A stretch of 64,000 bases of DNA. Source: JABCYV01 sp963696025 (GTDB lineage: Bacteria; Acidobacteriota; Terriglobia; Terriglobales; Acidobacteriaceae). This document shows positions 26,892 to 36,564 of the stretch, one piece after another. The stretch is from assembly GCA_963696025.1 (NCBI GenBank), contig CAVOII010000006.1:372001-436000 (forward strand), given 5' to 3'. The notes below the pieces were generated by a model. It was given only the letters and a program-made list of their open reading frames with translations, was not told where the DNA came from and searched no databases. Made by a program: the position numbers and the translations under genes. Every line of letters starts with the position of its first letter. The stretch's first letter is position 1.

Positions 26892-27230
26892 TCAGAACGG
26901 CGGCCGCATCGCCCACTTGCCCGAGTCCTTATCCTTATAAAACTCGCCGAATGATATGTTGTTATACATCGAGGCCCCGATATTCCTAGATGCGACCTTC
27001 ACATCGAAGGTACATCTGTAGCCCTGCGGAGTCGGATTGTCGCAAGCTTCCTTCTTAAAAAAAGTGATCTCGACTGGGTCGGTGACGGTTTCGCCGGGCG
27101 GGTGATTCATGGCGTACAGCATGGCGTCCTTCATTTGCGTTTCCGTTGGCTCGGATCCTGCTCCGTGACAGCCGACAAGCCCGAATGCCAAAACAATACC
27201 GAAGGCAAAATGTCTAAGACCGAAGTGCAT
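26892..27230 (-). CDS. Small putative lipoprotein
   Basis: ATG 27230 follows GAAGGAG with good spacing. The 112-residue protein begins MHFGLRHFAFGIVLAFGLVGC, a lipoprotein signal with lipobox LVGC. The mature part has PTETQMKDAMLYAMNHPPG, a CDNPTPQGYRCTFDV pair of cysteines likely to form a disulfide, and NISFGEFYKDKDSGKWAMRPPF. The end resembles small periplasmic proteins of the DUF-type found in pathogenic and soil bacteria, but I cannot name a function. Confidence 0.7.
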   Translation of the reverse strand: MHFGLRHFAFGIVLAFGLVGCHGAGSEPTETQMKDAMLYAMNHPPGETVTDPVEITFFKKEACDNPTPQGYRCTFDVKVASRNIGASMYNNISFGEFYKDKDSGKWAMRPPF

Positions 27231-27572
27231 TGCTAGACTCCTTCTTTCGCGCGGTAACGCCCTTCGGAGCACTCCCGCGTCAATGTAGTGCATTAGGAGC
27301 TTCTGACGCAAGCGAGAGCCCACTCATCGGTTCGGCAGCGCGATACCTTCGACAGTAATCAGTTCCACGACGAGCGTCAGACTACTTGCAGCCGTTTGAG
27401 GCGAAATACGGTGAGCCCCTCATAGGCAACTCCAGAGTGATCCCCAGGCCGGAAGGAATTCGGTTACTTCCGCATCGCCCTTGATCCGGGCGCAATCTTT
27501 TGTGGCGACCATTGTTTTGCAGATTGCTTGTCAGATAACCGTTGCGAGGGCACAATAGCTCGGCACTTTGTC

Positions 27573-28835
27573 ATGAGTGGGACAGCAGATAGGTCGCGAG
27601 AACTAAGGGCGTTTGCGCCAGCGCTTGTCTTGCTGGCTATTTGTGCTCTCATCAACTACGTTGACCGCGGCAATCTGTCGATTGCTGCCCCTCTGCTGAA
27701 AGATGAGTTGCGCATTTCTGTCACACAACTGGGCATTCTGCTCTCCGCATTTTTTTGGACCTACACCGCGATGCAGTTTGTCAGCGGCTGGATGGTGGAC
27801 AGCGTTGACGCCAACCGGGTGATAGCAGCTGGGTTCCTGCTCTGGTCGCTTACCACGGCGGCAACCGGTCTAGTACGAGGATTCACGATGCTGCTGGCCA
27901 TGCGGTTGATGCTTGGCGTCGGCGAGTCCGTAATGATTCCCGCCTGCTCGAAAATCCTTGGCTTCCATTTGCCGGAGCATCACCGGGGCTTCGCCAATGG
28001 CGTCCTCCAGGGCGCATGGAGTTTTGGGCCAGCTGTGGGCACGTTGGGGGCCGGCCTTCTGATGGCAAGGTTTGGCTGGCGACCTGTATTCATCGGCATC
28101 GGACTGACAAGCCTGGCGTGGGTTCCCGCCTGGATTAAATGGATGCCAGGCGCCGCGATGGTGCGCTCCCTCATTGCGGTCCCTGGTTTTGCTGAGATTC
28201 TGCGGCAGAGGTCATTTTGGGGTGTTTGTGCGGGCCACTTTTCTGTCAACTACTTGACGTATTTCATGCTCACATTGCTTCCGTTTTATCTTGTGCGCGA
28301 ACGTCATCTCTCAATGCAAACCATGGCCAAAGTCGCCAGCGCGTACTACGCGATTGAAGGGCTATCGGCCATCACGACCGGTTGGCTCTCGGATTTCTTC
28401 ATCCGCCGAAACTATAAGCCGACTCTGGTGCGTAAGTCCGCGATGGCCATCGGGCACGTAATCGCCGCACTTGCCCTCGCAGGTTGCGCCATGGCCACTT
28501 CTCACTGGTACCTGTTGTGTTTGGTCGCAGTCGGTATCGGTTGCGGAACTGCTCGTGCAGGGCCATTCGCGTTTTCCCAGACCCTCGCCGGCCCGCATGC
28601 GACCGGAAAATGGACGGGGCTGCAAAACGGTTTCGCGAATCTCTCGGGTGTCGTAGCCCCCGCGCTCACCGGATTTCTTGTGGATCGGACCGGAACGTTT
28701 CTGGCCCCACTTGCGATCGCTGCTGCTGTCTTGCTCGCCGGCGGTCTCGCGTGGGTGTTTGTGGTTGGGCCAGTCGAACAAGTGAGCTGGAAGTCAGAGC
28801 CGCGCACAGCACCAGTAGCGGCCCCCAGCATCTAG
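27573..28835 (+). CDS. MFS transporter, ACS (anion:cation symporter) type
   Basis: The protein is about 420 residues with 12 hydrophobic helices. ALINYVDRGNLSIAAPLLKDELRIS in helix 1, the helix 2-3 loop GWMVDSVDANRVIAAGFLLWSL, LAMRLMLGVGESVMIPACSKIL and GLSAITTGWLSDFFIRRN are typical of the ACS family (hexuronate/phthalate/glucarate-type permeases). The substrate cannot be told. Starts at 27528 (longer) and 27573 are both possible; the second begins MSGTADRSREL and matches the usual short cytoplasmic N-terminus. Confidence 0.85.
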   Translation: MSGTADRSRELRAFAPALVLLAICALINYVDRGNLSIAAPLLKDELRISVTQLGILLSAFFWTYTAMQFVSGWMVDSVDANRVIAAGFLLWSLTTAATGLVRGFTMLLAMRLMLGVGESVMIPACSKILGFHLPEHHRGFANGVLQGAWSFGPAVGTLGAGLLMARFGWRPVFIGIGLTSLAWVPAWIKWMPGAAMVRSLIAVPGFAEILRQRSFWGVCAGHFSVNYLTYFMLTLLPFYLVRERHLSMQTMAKVASAYYAIEGLSAITTGWLSDFFIRRNYKPTLVRKSAMAIGHVIAALALAGCAMATSHWYLLCLVAVGIGCGTARAGPFAFSQTLAGPHATGKWTGLQNGFANLSGVVAPALTGFLVDRTGTFLAPLAIAAAVLLAGGLAWVFVVGPVEQVSWKSEPRTAPVAAPSI

Positions 28836-28837
28836 CT

Positions 28838-28858
28838 ATGCGGCCCTGAATGCCGCAT
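28838..28858 (+). terminator. Hairpin just after the MFS gene
   Basis: ATGCGGC and GCCGCAT form a 7-bp stem with a 7-base loop starting four bases after the stop codon. There is no following T-run, so it is at best a weak or Rho-assisted terminator. Confidence 0.35.
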
Positions 28859-29092
28859 CTACCGTTCGCCATTTACCGTGCGCAGCAGAGGCGTCGATTG
28901 CTGGCGTGTGGTCGGCAAACCGGTAGCTACAGGTCTGATCGTCAAAGCCCCTCTTCCCCGGTTATCTGTAGTCACAGACTTCAGGCCGCTCAAATGTATG
29001 ACAACGGCGCTATCTCGCCCAACATGCCGCCTCCCCGCAATCTGTCGATAATCGGAATCTGAGCGGGAGTGCAATCTCAAGGAGGCGGCACA

Positions 29093-30324
29093 ATGGCGCA
29101 AAGACGACAACGAGGTTGGCTAAAGAAGGAAACTCGGACTCAAGGCGAGACATGGGCGCTCTATTTTCGAACCACGCGAAAGTTCGACGGCAGACGGGTT
29201 GAAAACAAGATCCCTATTGGGTTCGTCCGCGATTTCCCCGACAAAAGCAGCGCATGGGCTGAAGTCGAACGACTGCATCTCGGGCTCAATCCAGTGGATT
29301 CGCGACGGGGTGTGACATTTGCTGACTTGGCGCAGCACTCTGCGGAACACGAGTTGGTGGATCGTTCAGAATCCATACACCCCAAAGCGCATACCACAAT
29401 AAAAGGCTACGAGCGAGTCCTCCGGAATCGCTTGCTACCAAAGTGGGGTTCGAGAATCGTGCTGGGTGTACAACCACTGGAAATCGAGCAATGGCTGACG
29501 ACCTTGAAAAGGGAGGAAGGACTTGAAAATCCAACGCTCGACCGAATGCGTCGTGCCATGTCGATGGTTTATCGCTATGGCCAACGATATGGCTTGATTT
29601 CCCGAGGTCAAGAGTCGAACCCGATGCGCTTCGTTCGCTGCAAGACGCCCAGCGGATACGAAGCGATGATCATAACTCCCGAACAAGCTTATGAAATCGT
29701 AATTTGCGAGAGCCGGAACGTACTCTGACGCTCTTGGCTGCCGGCACGGGCCTTCGAATCTCCGAGTGCCTGGGTCTGCAATGGCAAGATGCGAATTTCG
29801 CTGACGCAATGATCCATGTGCGTCGCACTTGGACTTGTGGCCAAGTGGGTTTGCCGAAGACCAAAGCTTCAAAGGGTCCTGTGCCGCTCCATCCGTTGCT
29901 CGCCGAATTCCTGCTTTCTTGGAAACAGAAAACTCCATATTCGCAGCCAGGCGACTGGGTTTTTGCTTCGTTTCGACTGAATGGCAAACAGCCGCGCGTA
30001 GCGAATATGCTTGTCGAAGATTATCTGCGGCCCGCTGCAGCGAGGGGAATTCTTTCATCCCGTCGGGATGACTGCGGTCGATTGGTTGAGGATGATCCGC
30101 GACGGTTCGGATTTCACAATCTTCGGCACAGTCTGGCGTCGTTCCTGGTTCGCATCAGAACAGATCCGAAGACCGTACAAACTCTGCTTCGCCACAGCGA
30201 TGTCAAATTGACGCTGCAGTTTTACAGCCACGCTGTGAGCCAGGACCGCATGGCCGCTGCGGGAGAAATGCTAACTGCGATTTTGAGCCACGCAGTGGAC
30301 CAAAGCGGACTGAAAGCGGACTGA
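29093..30324 (+). pseudogene. Tyrosine-recombinase integrase, frameshifted
   Basis: ATG 29093 follows AAGGAGGCGGCACA and begins MAQRRQRGWLKKETRTQGET, an Arm/N-terminal domain of phage-type integrases, followed by a SAM-like core-binding domain (IHPKAHTTIKGYERVLRNRLLPKWG ... RRAMSMVYRYGQRYGLI). At about 29700 the reading moves by one frame: ...TPEQAYEIV then LREPERTLTLLAAGTGLRISECLGLQW (first Arg), FHNLRHSLASFLVR (HxxR), LLRHSDVKLTLQFYSHAV (His and Tyr). One missing base near 29700-29706 accounts for the break. All catalytic residues survive in the second frame. Confidence 0.88.
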
Positions 30325-30460
30325 AGAAAATACGAGTGGCCGTAAGTCTTTGGCCATCATTCAGCTGCACTACGGCGTTCTTGGATATCCCTCGAAATGC
30401 GGACTAAGAGCGGACCAGGAATAATCGGTGGCTCTGACTAAGCGCTTATGAGCGGCCTGA

Positions 30461-30474
30461 GACATAGGTAACAG
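30461..30474. repeat. 14-bp motif repeated in inverse near the IS481 right end
   Basis: GACATAGGTAACAG here is the exact complement of 31689-31702. On the left the copy is outside the 18-bp terminal repeat and on the right it is inside it, so the two ends are not simply symmetrical. Confidence 0.6.
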
Positions 30475-30480
30475 AAGGTA

Positions 30481-31732
30481 CCGGACACATTGGTTACACT
30501 TTCTCCCCTTTTGGGGAGGGAGTGATGCCCTGGAAGGAGTGTTCGGTGATGGATGAAAGGCTGCAGTTTGTGGCTCGCCGGCAAGCCGGCGAACCGATGA
30601 CGGAACTTTGTCGGGAGTTCGGGAGCTCGCGCAAGACCGGCTATAAAATCTTGGACCGCTATCAGGACTGCGGCGTTCAAGGCCTGACCGACCGCAGTCG
30701 CCGCCCCTATCGCTACGCCAATCAGCTTCCCTTTCAGGTAGAGAACTTCATTCTGAACGTCAAGCGCGAACCCCCCAGTTGGGGCGCCCGGAAAATCCGC
30801 GAGCGCCTCATCCGCAGGTTCTGCGGAATTCCGATTCCAGCCAAGAGCACCATCCCTGCCGTGCTCGATCGCCATGGTCTAGTCGAGCGCCGGGGCCGTA
30901 TCCGTCGTCGAGCGCAAGGGACACCGTTATCTCTGGGACAGCAGCCCAATGAGCTCGGGGGCACTGACTACAAAGGCGAGTTCTTGTTCGGCAACCAGCA
31001 CTACTGCTACCCCCTGACGGTCACCGACCACGCCAGCCGTTTTCTGCTGACTGGCGAAGCTCTTTCTTCCACTCGAGAAGGCTACGCTTTCGCGGTATTT
31101 GAGCAGCTTTTTCGAGAGCGCGGCCTGCCCGCCAACATCGGCAGCGATAACGGTGTGCCTTTCGCTTCCGCACACGCCTTATTCCACCTCCGCAAGCTGG
31201 CGGTCTGGTGGCTCCGCCTCGGCCTCGGCATCGAGCCCATCCCACCTGGCCATCCTCAGCAAAACGGTGGTCACCAACGTATGCCCCTCACTTTGAAGAA
31301 AGAAGCCACCAAACCCGCGGCCGCCAATTTTCTTCAGCAGCAGGCGCGCTTTGACAAGTTCATTGACATCTTCCACCACGAACGTCCGCATGAGGCTTTG
31401 GATATGAAATGTCCGGCAGAAATCTACCAACCTTCCCCTCGTCTTTACACCGGATTGCCCGACATCGATTATCCCTTCCACGACAAAACCATCGTGGTCA
31501 CCCGCTGCGGCCGCATCTGTCTGGGGAACAAAAAGATCAACTTCAGCCAGGTCTTTGCTGGTCAGGCCGTCGGCATCAAAGAAGTGCACGATGACATCTG
31601 GCTGGTGAGCTTTATGGATTATGATTTGGGATATTTTGATCTGGAGACACGGGTGCTCGAACCGCTCGAAAACCCCTTCGGCCCAAAACTGTTACCTATG
31701 TCTTAGGTACGATCTGTCACCCATGTGTCCGG
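30481..31732 (+). mobile_element. IS481-family insertion sequence
   Basis: CCGGACACATTGGTTACA at 30481-30498 and the complement of 31715-31732 (CCGGACACATGGGTGACA) match at 16 of 18 positions and bracket a single transposase gene, giving about 1,252 bp. I see no convincing direct target duplication at the flanks. Its right edge lies about 130 bp before a truncated IS1182-type transposase. Confidence 0.78.
30525..31706 (+). CDS. IS481-family transposase with catalytic Glu replaced by Gln
   Basis: The protein has an N-terminal helix-turn-helix (MDERLQFVARRQAGEPMTELCREFGSSRKTGYKILDRY) and an integrase core with DYKGEF (first Asp, about residue 149 counted from the GTG at 30522), NIGSDNGVPFA (second Asp, about 209) and GHPQQNGGHQRMPLTLKKE. 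In relatives I know of, this last motif reads NGRHERMHLTLK, where the Glu is the third catalytic residue; here it is Gln (CAA at 31276-31278), with adjacent Arg to Gly and His to Pro changes. The frame is otherwise intact through LLPMS. It is probably unable to transpose by itself. Confidence 0.85.
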   Translation: MPWKECSVMDERLQFVARRQAGEPMTELCREFGSSRKTGYKILDRYQDCGVQGLTDRSRRPYRYANQLPFQVENFILNVKREPPSWGARKIRERLIRRFCGIPIPAKSTIPAVLDRHGLVERRGRIRRRAQGTPLSLGQQPNELGGTDYKGEFLFGNQHYCYPLTVTDHASRFLLTGEALSSTREGYAFAVFEQLFRERGLPANIGSDNGVPFASAHALFHLRKLAVWWLRLGLGIEPIPPGHPQQNGGHQRMPLTLKKEATKPAAANFLQQQARFDKFIDIFHHERPHEALDMKCPAEIYQPSPRLYTGLPDIDYPFHDKTIVVTRCGRICLGNKKINFSQVFAGQAVGIKEVHDDIWLVSFMDYDLGYFDLETRVLEPLENPFGPKLLPMS

Positions 31733-31863
31733 GCCGGACCGTTCGTAAGTGGTTGCGGGGGCTTGCAACCATCCGAACGTACCCTCGATTCCCTTCTTCT
31801 TTCAGCTGCACCCAAATCAGCTGAAGCAAAAAACATAGGTGCAGTACTCTTCATCCTGTCCTT

Positions 31864-33354
31864 TTGGCACGGATAATGAGTGCAATGGCCGAAGATCAGG
31901 TTCCTCAAAACCACTTGTTAGGTTTCATCGACCGCTACGTCGGTTTCGATTTTGTGGGGGAGAAGTGGCGTGCATCCTACAGCGAAACGGGGCGACCGTC
32001 GATTGATCCGGAAGTGCGGTTGCGGATCCTGCTGCTGGGGTATCTCTACGGCATCAGCAGTGAGCGGAAGTTGCTGGAAGAACTGCGCATGCACTTGGCG
32101 TGGCGCTGGTTCACCGGGTTGGGGTTGGAGCAGGAGATTCCCCATCACTCGACGTTCTCGAAGAACCGGCATGGCCGCTTTCAGGAGTCGAAGCTGTTTC
32201 AGGAGTTGTTGGAGCGCATTGTGGAGCAGTGCATCGCTGCGGGTCTGGTGGAGGGGGAGCAGATGTCGGTCGATGGCAGCTTCATCATGGCGAACGCGAG
32301 CCACCACAGTCGTATCCCCCGCGAACAGTTTAGGGAGGCAGCGCCAGGGAACTATGGGGTGCGAAAGTACCTGGAAGAACTAGAGCAGGAGAACGGCGAT
32401 GGCGAAGCCATCCATCCGCAAGACCAGGTGTCGACTACCGACCCGGATTCGACGTAGCTGAGCAAGGGGAATGGCGCTGCCGAACTGGGTTACTTCGATA
32501 ACTATCTGATCGACAATGAAAGCTGGGTGATCGTGGGGGTGCAAGCGACGGCCGCCGGTTTGAGTCAGGAGAGCGCAGCAGCACGAGACATGATCGATCG
32601 CTACTACCAACGATACGGCCGGCGACCGATGGGGGTGGCGGCCGATAACACCTACGGCAACGGTGAACTGCTGCCAGGGCTCGATGATCGTGGGATTACG
32701 GCTTACATTCGCGTGAAGCAAGGTCCGAACTCGCCCCCTGATCTATACGGGATCGAGAAGTTCACTTACCTGGCGGAAGAAAACTGCTATCTCTGCCCCG
32801 CAGGCAAGCCACTGAACTACGTGGGTATTAACAAACGGAACCGTGCGCACCGGTACTACTCGACGGTTAAGCGCTGTCGAGGATGTGGGCAGAAGCCGCA
32901 GTGCACGCGCGGCAAGTTCCGTACGATCGCGATCCATACTTGCGAAGCGGCGAGACAGAAGGCCAATGAGGTAGCCAAGACCCCGGAGTTCGCCGCGGCG
33001 CTACGCAAGCGACGGAAAGTGGAGGCTCTGTTCTCGGAACTAAAGAACCGGATTGGATTGCGGCGCTTGCGCCTACGCAGAATCAAGTTCGTGCGTGAGC
33101 AGTTCTACCTAGCTGCTGTGGCCCAGAACCGGAAACGACTGGTGCGGTTCCTCAACATGAGAGCGCAACCAGCGATGGCAAGCGCGTCAGCAACCACTAG
33201 CAAAAGAAAAACACGAATCGGAAGAAACTCCCCTGAGGGAAAACGCGTCTTCGAACCGAGTTTTTCAACACCAACGCGATATTACGCCAACAATCCGAGA
33301 CCACCGCGCGGTAAGAGGTGCACGACTCGACGTAGCATCGATTACTTGGTGTAA
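31864..33354 (+). pseudogene. Second IS1182-type transposase, 5'-truncated, amber-interrupted
   Basis: The frame shows AEDQVPQNHLLGFIDRYVGFDFV, RPSIDPEVRLRILLLGYLYG, HHSTFSKNRHGRF and SVDGSFIMANASHHSR, then TAG at 32455-32457, then continues in frame through LSKGNGAAELGYFDNYLID, VAADNTYGNGE, CRGCGQKPQC and KVEALFSELKNRIGL. It is clearly related to, but well diverged from, the copy at 5052-6389. The first 16 or so residues are missing. The frame runs past the probable right terminal sequence GAGTTTTTCAACA near 33258-33270, so the native stop is also lost. No left inverted repeat was found. Confidence 0.82.
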
Positions 33355-33377
33355 CCGTTCCTCGGTAGGTGCGAGCG

Positions 33378-33896
33378 TCACCGATGATTACGCGCAGGCC
33401 TCGTAGTTGAGCATGGCTCATCGCGAACCGCTGAAATGCAATCTGTTTCGACGCCAGTCAGGGAGGCGGGTTGAGGAGATCCATCGTGACCGACTAGAGC
33501 ATTCTTCGAAACCGGCAAAGTCCGATCTGCGCGCCTGAGAATTTCCTTTGCCAGCCGGTCTTCACGGTCGCGATTAGCCAAACTCAGGATGGCAAGCCTG
33601 GTGGCCCAGCCCACAAATCTCCTTTCACTCCACTGCTGGAGGTACAAGGTGATATTACCCTGCTTGTCGATTCCGTAACCCTCGTCGTGCTCCCCAATTA
33701 CGAGGGTCAACGAATACTCAACATCCGAGGAATCACGGACATGAAACTCTTTCGCGACCACACGGCAGGTCTCTATCAGCAGGACTTTGGCCCTCTCCTG
33801 AGGCACATCTAGGTGCTTCGGGTTAGCGATGGTTAGGTGGACTAAACCCGAGGAATGCGTCGCGAGAAGCAGGAGCAGGGAGGAGAGATGCATCAT
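33378..33896 (-). CDS. Small secreted protein of unknown function
   Basis: Starting at ATG-ATG 33891-33896 after a G-rich stretch (GGGGGATT), the product has a signal peptide (MMHLSSLLLLLATHSSGLVHL), a core VPQERAKVLLIETCRVVAKEFHVRDSSDVEYSLTLVIGEHDEGYGIDKQGNITLYLQQWSERRFVGWATRLAILSLANRDREDRLAKEILRRA, and a Pro/Arg-rich tail. The core looks like a compact alpha/beta domain. The LVIGEHDEGYGIDKQGNITLYLQQWSE pattern resembles peptidase-like secreted proteins without their catalytic motif. Function unknown. Confidence 0.62.
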   Translation of the reverse strand: MMHLSSLLLLLATHSSGLVHLTIANPKHLDVPQERAKVLLIETCRVVAKEFHVRDSSDVEYSLTLVIGEHDEGYGIDKQGNITLYLQQWSERRFVGWATRLAILSLANRDREDRLAKEILRRADRTLPVSKNALVGHDGSPQPASLTGVETDCISAVRDEPCSTTRPARNHR

Positions 33897-34154
33897 AATC
33901 CCCCAGCCCCAACTTGTCGCTATGCATTGGCGTCGTTCGGCTTTCATCGCTTTAGTACAGAAAATGTTCGCTTTTCGGGACGTCCCTTATGTTTCTTCGT
34001 TGGTTCTGCACGGTCAACCGGTCTGTCGCTGGAGTTCGTCTGAACTCGGAAAACGTTTTGCTATGTGAGAGTTCGAGGCGGATCTGAACTCCAAAGAGAG
34101 ATAACAGTGGTGTTAGCCTGCTATACTTTCCGACACGTTCGGGGAGGTTGCAGA

Positions 34155-36323
34155 GTGGCGGCTCCTTCCAATGGGCGCTCTCGAGTAAGTTTTGGCCTGT
34201 TCGAGGCTGACCTCTCCTCCGGTGAACTGTACAAAAACGGCCACAGAGTACCTTTACAAGATAAGCCCTTTCGCCTCCTGTCCATGCTGCTCGAGCGACC
34301 TGGAGAAGTAGTTACTCGCGAAGAGGTCCGGAAAAGGCTGTGGCCGGATGGGACTTTTGTCGATTTCGATGAAGGCCTAGACACCGCGATCAAAAAGCTT
34401 CGCAACGCGCTGAGGGATCCCGCTCGCAATCCCAGTTTCATTGAGACAATACCCCGCCGAGGCTATCGCTTTATTGCCCCCGTCGTCAGCCAGGGCTCGC
34501 AAGAACCCGCTGGCATGAACGTTTCTCCTGAGACGGGCTTCACGGCCGGCAAGGTCACCAGGGCCCGGCAGAATCAATGGTTGGTTCGAAAAGCCGCAGC
34601 GGTGCTCGGCACTGCGGCGGGAGTGTCACTTCTTCTGTTTGTATTTGGAACGAAACACAACCATGGCAACCTGGAGATCATACCCTTGGCCACCCCACCG
34701 GGATGGGTGCGACACCCAAGTTTTTCACCGGATGGAAACGAGATCGCATTCGATTATACGGATGAGAATTCGAACAATTCGGACATTTACATTCAGGCTC
34801 TCGGTGACGAGAAGATGCTTCGTTTGACGACACCTCCGGGGGCTTCATTTTGTCCCACTTGGTCTCCTGATGGTCGGAACATCGCGTTCACCCATTACCT
34901 CGAACCGGTGCTGGGAAATCCTGAAAGAACGATCATGTTGATGACCCAACTGGGAGGATCCAAACGCGTCCTTCGTCGGCTTTCACCCGAGAATGGCTCT
35001 TGCAGGGTGTCGTGGTCTCCGCATGGAGATTTACTGGGTTACGCGGATAAGCCCCCCGGTGAGGCTATCGGCATTTTCTTGATGTCAACCCTCGGCTCGG
35101 ATAACTGGAGGCTAACAACTGCGCCCGCAAACACGCTGGAGGCCTCTCCCACTTTTTCACCGGATGGAAAGCATATCGCCTTCCTACGTGTAAGCTCGAT
35201 GTTTACCGGCGATATCTATGTCGTTCCAACCTCGGGAGGTGAACCGCGAAGGCTGACATTTCTAAATGACGACGTAGACGAGCCTATTTGGACATCTGAT
35301 GGACGCAGCGTCATTTTTACGGTTAAGGGACCGGCAAATGGCGGCGGCAGCCTATATTCGGTCTCCTCCAACGGCGGTAGGCCCGAACGACTAGTGATTC
35401 CTGACTCAAGCGTCTCGTCACCGGCAACTTCACGGCGCGGCGACCGCCTGGCATACGAGAAGGCAATTTTCAGTATGACAATTTGGAAGCTCACAATTCC
35501 TGACTCCAGCGAACGTGCCGTGAGGTTGATTGGCTCCACGCGAACCGATAGTGATCCAGCCTTCTCTCCAGACGGAAGGCAAATCGCATTCGACTCGACC
35601 CGAGATGGTACGGAAGCGATGTGGCTTTGCAGCGGCGACGGTGTGAACCCAATCAAGCTCATGACAGTGCACCAAGGCGGAACGCCATCCTGGGCGCCGG
35701 ATGGGACTCAGATCGCCTTTGATGACCGTCGCAGCGGGCGCAGCCATATCTACCTGATCAACGTGCATGACGGCAGCACGCAGCAGGTTAGCGAAGGCGA
35801 CTCCGATGACGAAGTGCCCCGGTGGTCAGCAGATGGGAAGTGGGTCTACTTTGCTTCGAATCGCACGGGAAGATATGAGATTTGGAAAACGTCTGTCCCA
35901 TTTGGAAAAGCCCTGGTTCAAATCACGCGGAATGGGGGACTCTTTCCTTCGGAATCACCCGACGGCAGGTTTGTTTATTACAACAAACCAGCAATTCCGT
36001 ATCTTGACAGCGAAGCTCGTGGCGTATGGAGGATGCGTGTATCGGGAGGCGCGGAGGAACTCATGATCCGCGATCCGGACAGGCTCTGGCAGGTCAGGCC
36101 CGAGGGCATCTACTTTAGCGACAATAGCGCCAAAAATGATCCGGTGCTCAAGCTGTTTGCACTGGAAACGCGGACGACAAAAGTAGTGGGCCATCTAAAT
36201 AAGGAAGCAACGAATAAAGGAGGCCACAACTTGGAGATCTCCCCGGACGGACGCGCTGCGTTGTATGTGCAGGTTGAAGCTGCGAACGGTGAACTTGTGT
36301 TAGTAAAAGGAGGCTCCTGGTGA
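34155..36323 (+). CDS. ToxR-type winged-helix/TolB beta-propeller membrane regulator
   Basis: GTG 34155 follows GGGGAGG and gives 722 residues. Residues about 10-105 form an OmpR/ToxR-type winged helix (FGLFEADLSSGELYKNGHRVPLQDKPFRLLSMLLERPGEVVTREEVRKRLWPDGTFVDFDEGLDTAIKKLRNAL ... ETIPRRGYRFIAPV). One membrane helix follows (AAAVLGTAAGVSLLLFVF), then a periplasmic propeller of repeated PD40/WD40-like units, each with a PSFSPDG...IAF core. This fusion is widespread in Acidobacteriota. It would sense an envelope signal and act on DNA at the membrane; the target is unknown. No partner gene adjoins it. Confidence 0.9.
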   Translation: MAAPSNGRSRVSFGLFEADLSSGELYKNGHRVPLQDKPFRLLSMLLERPGEVVTREEVRKRLWPDGTFVDFDEGLDTAIKKLRNALRDPARNPSFIETIPRRGYRFIAPVVSQGSQEPAGMNVSPETGFTAGKVTRARQNQWLVRKAAAVLGTAAGVSLLLFVFGTKHNHGNLEIIPLATPPGWVRHPSFSPDGNEIAFDYTDENSNNSDIYIQALGDEKMLRLTTPPGASFCPTWSPDGRNIAFTHYLEPVLGNPERTIMLMTQLGGSKRVLRRLSPENGSCRVSWSPHGDLLGYADKPPGEAIGIFLMSTLGSDNWRLTTAPANTLEASPTFSPDGKHIAFLRVSSMFTGDIYVVPTSGGEPRRLTFLNDDVDEPIWTSDGRSVIFTVKGPANGGGSLYSVSSNGGRPERLVIPDSSVSSPATSRRGDRLAYEKAIFSMTIWKLTIPDSSERAVRLIGSTRTDSDPAFSPDGRQIAFDSTRDGTEAMWLCSGDGVNPIKLMTVHQGGTPSWAPDGTQIAFDDRRSGRSHIYLINVHDGSTQQVSEGDSDDEVPRWSADGKWVYFASNRTGRYEIWKTSVPFGKALVQITRNGGLFPSESPDGRFVYYNKPAIPYLDSEARGVWRMRVSGGAEELMIRDPDRLWQVRPEGIYFSDNSAKNDPVLKLFALETRTTKVVGHLNKEATNKGGHNLEISPDGRAALYVQVEAANGELVLVKGGSW

Positions 36324-36564
36324 TGGCAGGAGCGATGGCTCGGGCTCCTGCAGCACCGTCCGGGCTACGCGGTAATCGACATTGGCGAGGCGCGTAAGGC
36401 GGGCCTCAATGCCATACCACGGGCGAGCAGATGAATGAAGACTAAATGCCGACGATCTCTTCGATACCAGGCCCAGTCCCAGGACGGAGTCCATGGTTGC
36501 GGCCGCTGTTCCGCGGGCCGAGCGAATCAGGCGGAAGCTTGACACTTCATGATTCGTGAGGTTC
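36324..36564. other. Convergent intergenic region, nothing recognised
   Basis: A minus-strand frame spans most of it but its sequence is neither family-like nor preceded by a ribosome site. Confidence 0.4.

Noticed and set aside
30310..30420. Short repeated AGCGGACTGA/GCGGACTAAG words after the integrase as an attachment-site array
   Set aside because: Copies are only about ten bases, imperfect and partly within the integrase 3' end; no matching copy was seen at the other side of the element.
6339..32457. Recoding of TGA/TAG as sense codons to explain several single in-frame stops
   Set aside because: The stops are of different kinds (TGA and TAG) at unrelated residues, while ordinary genes in the window end normally with TGA, TAG and TAA; independent nonsense mutations are simpler.
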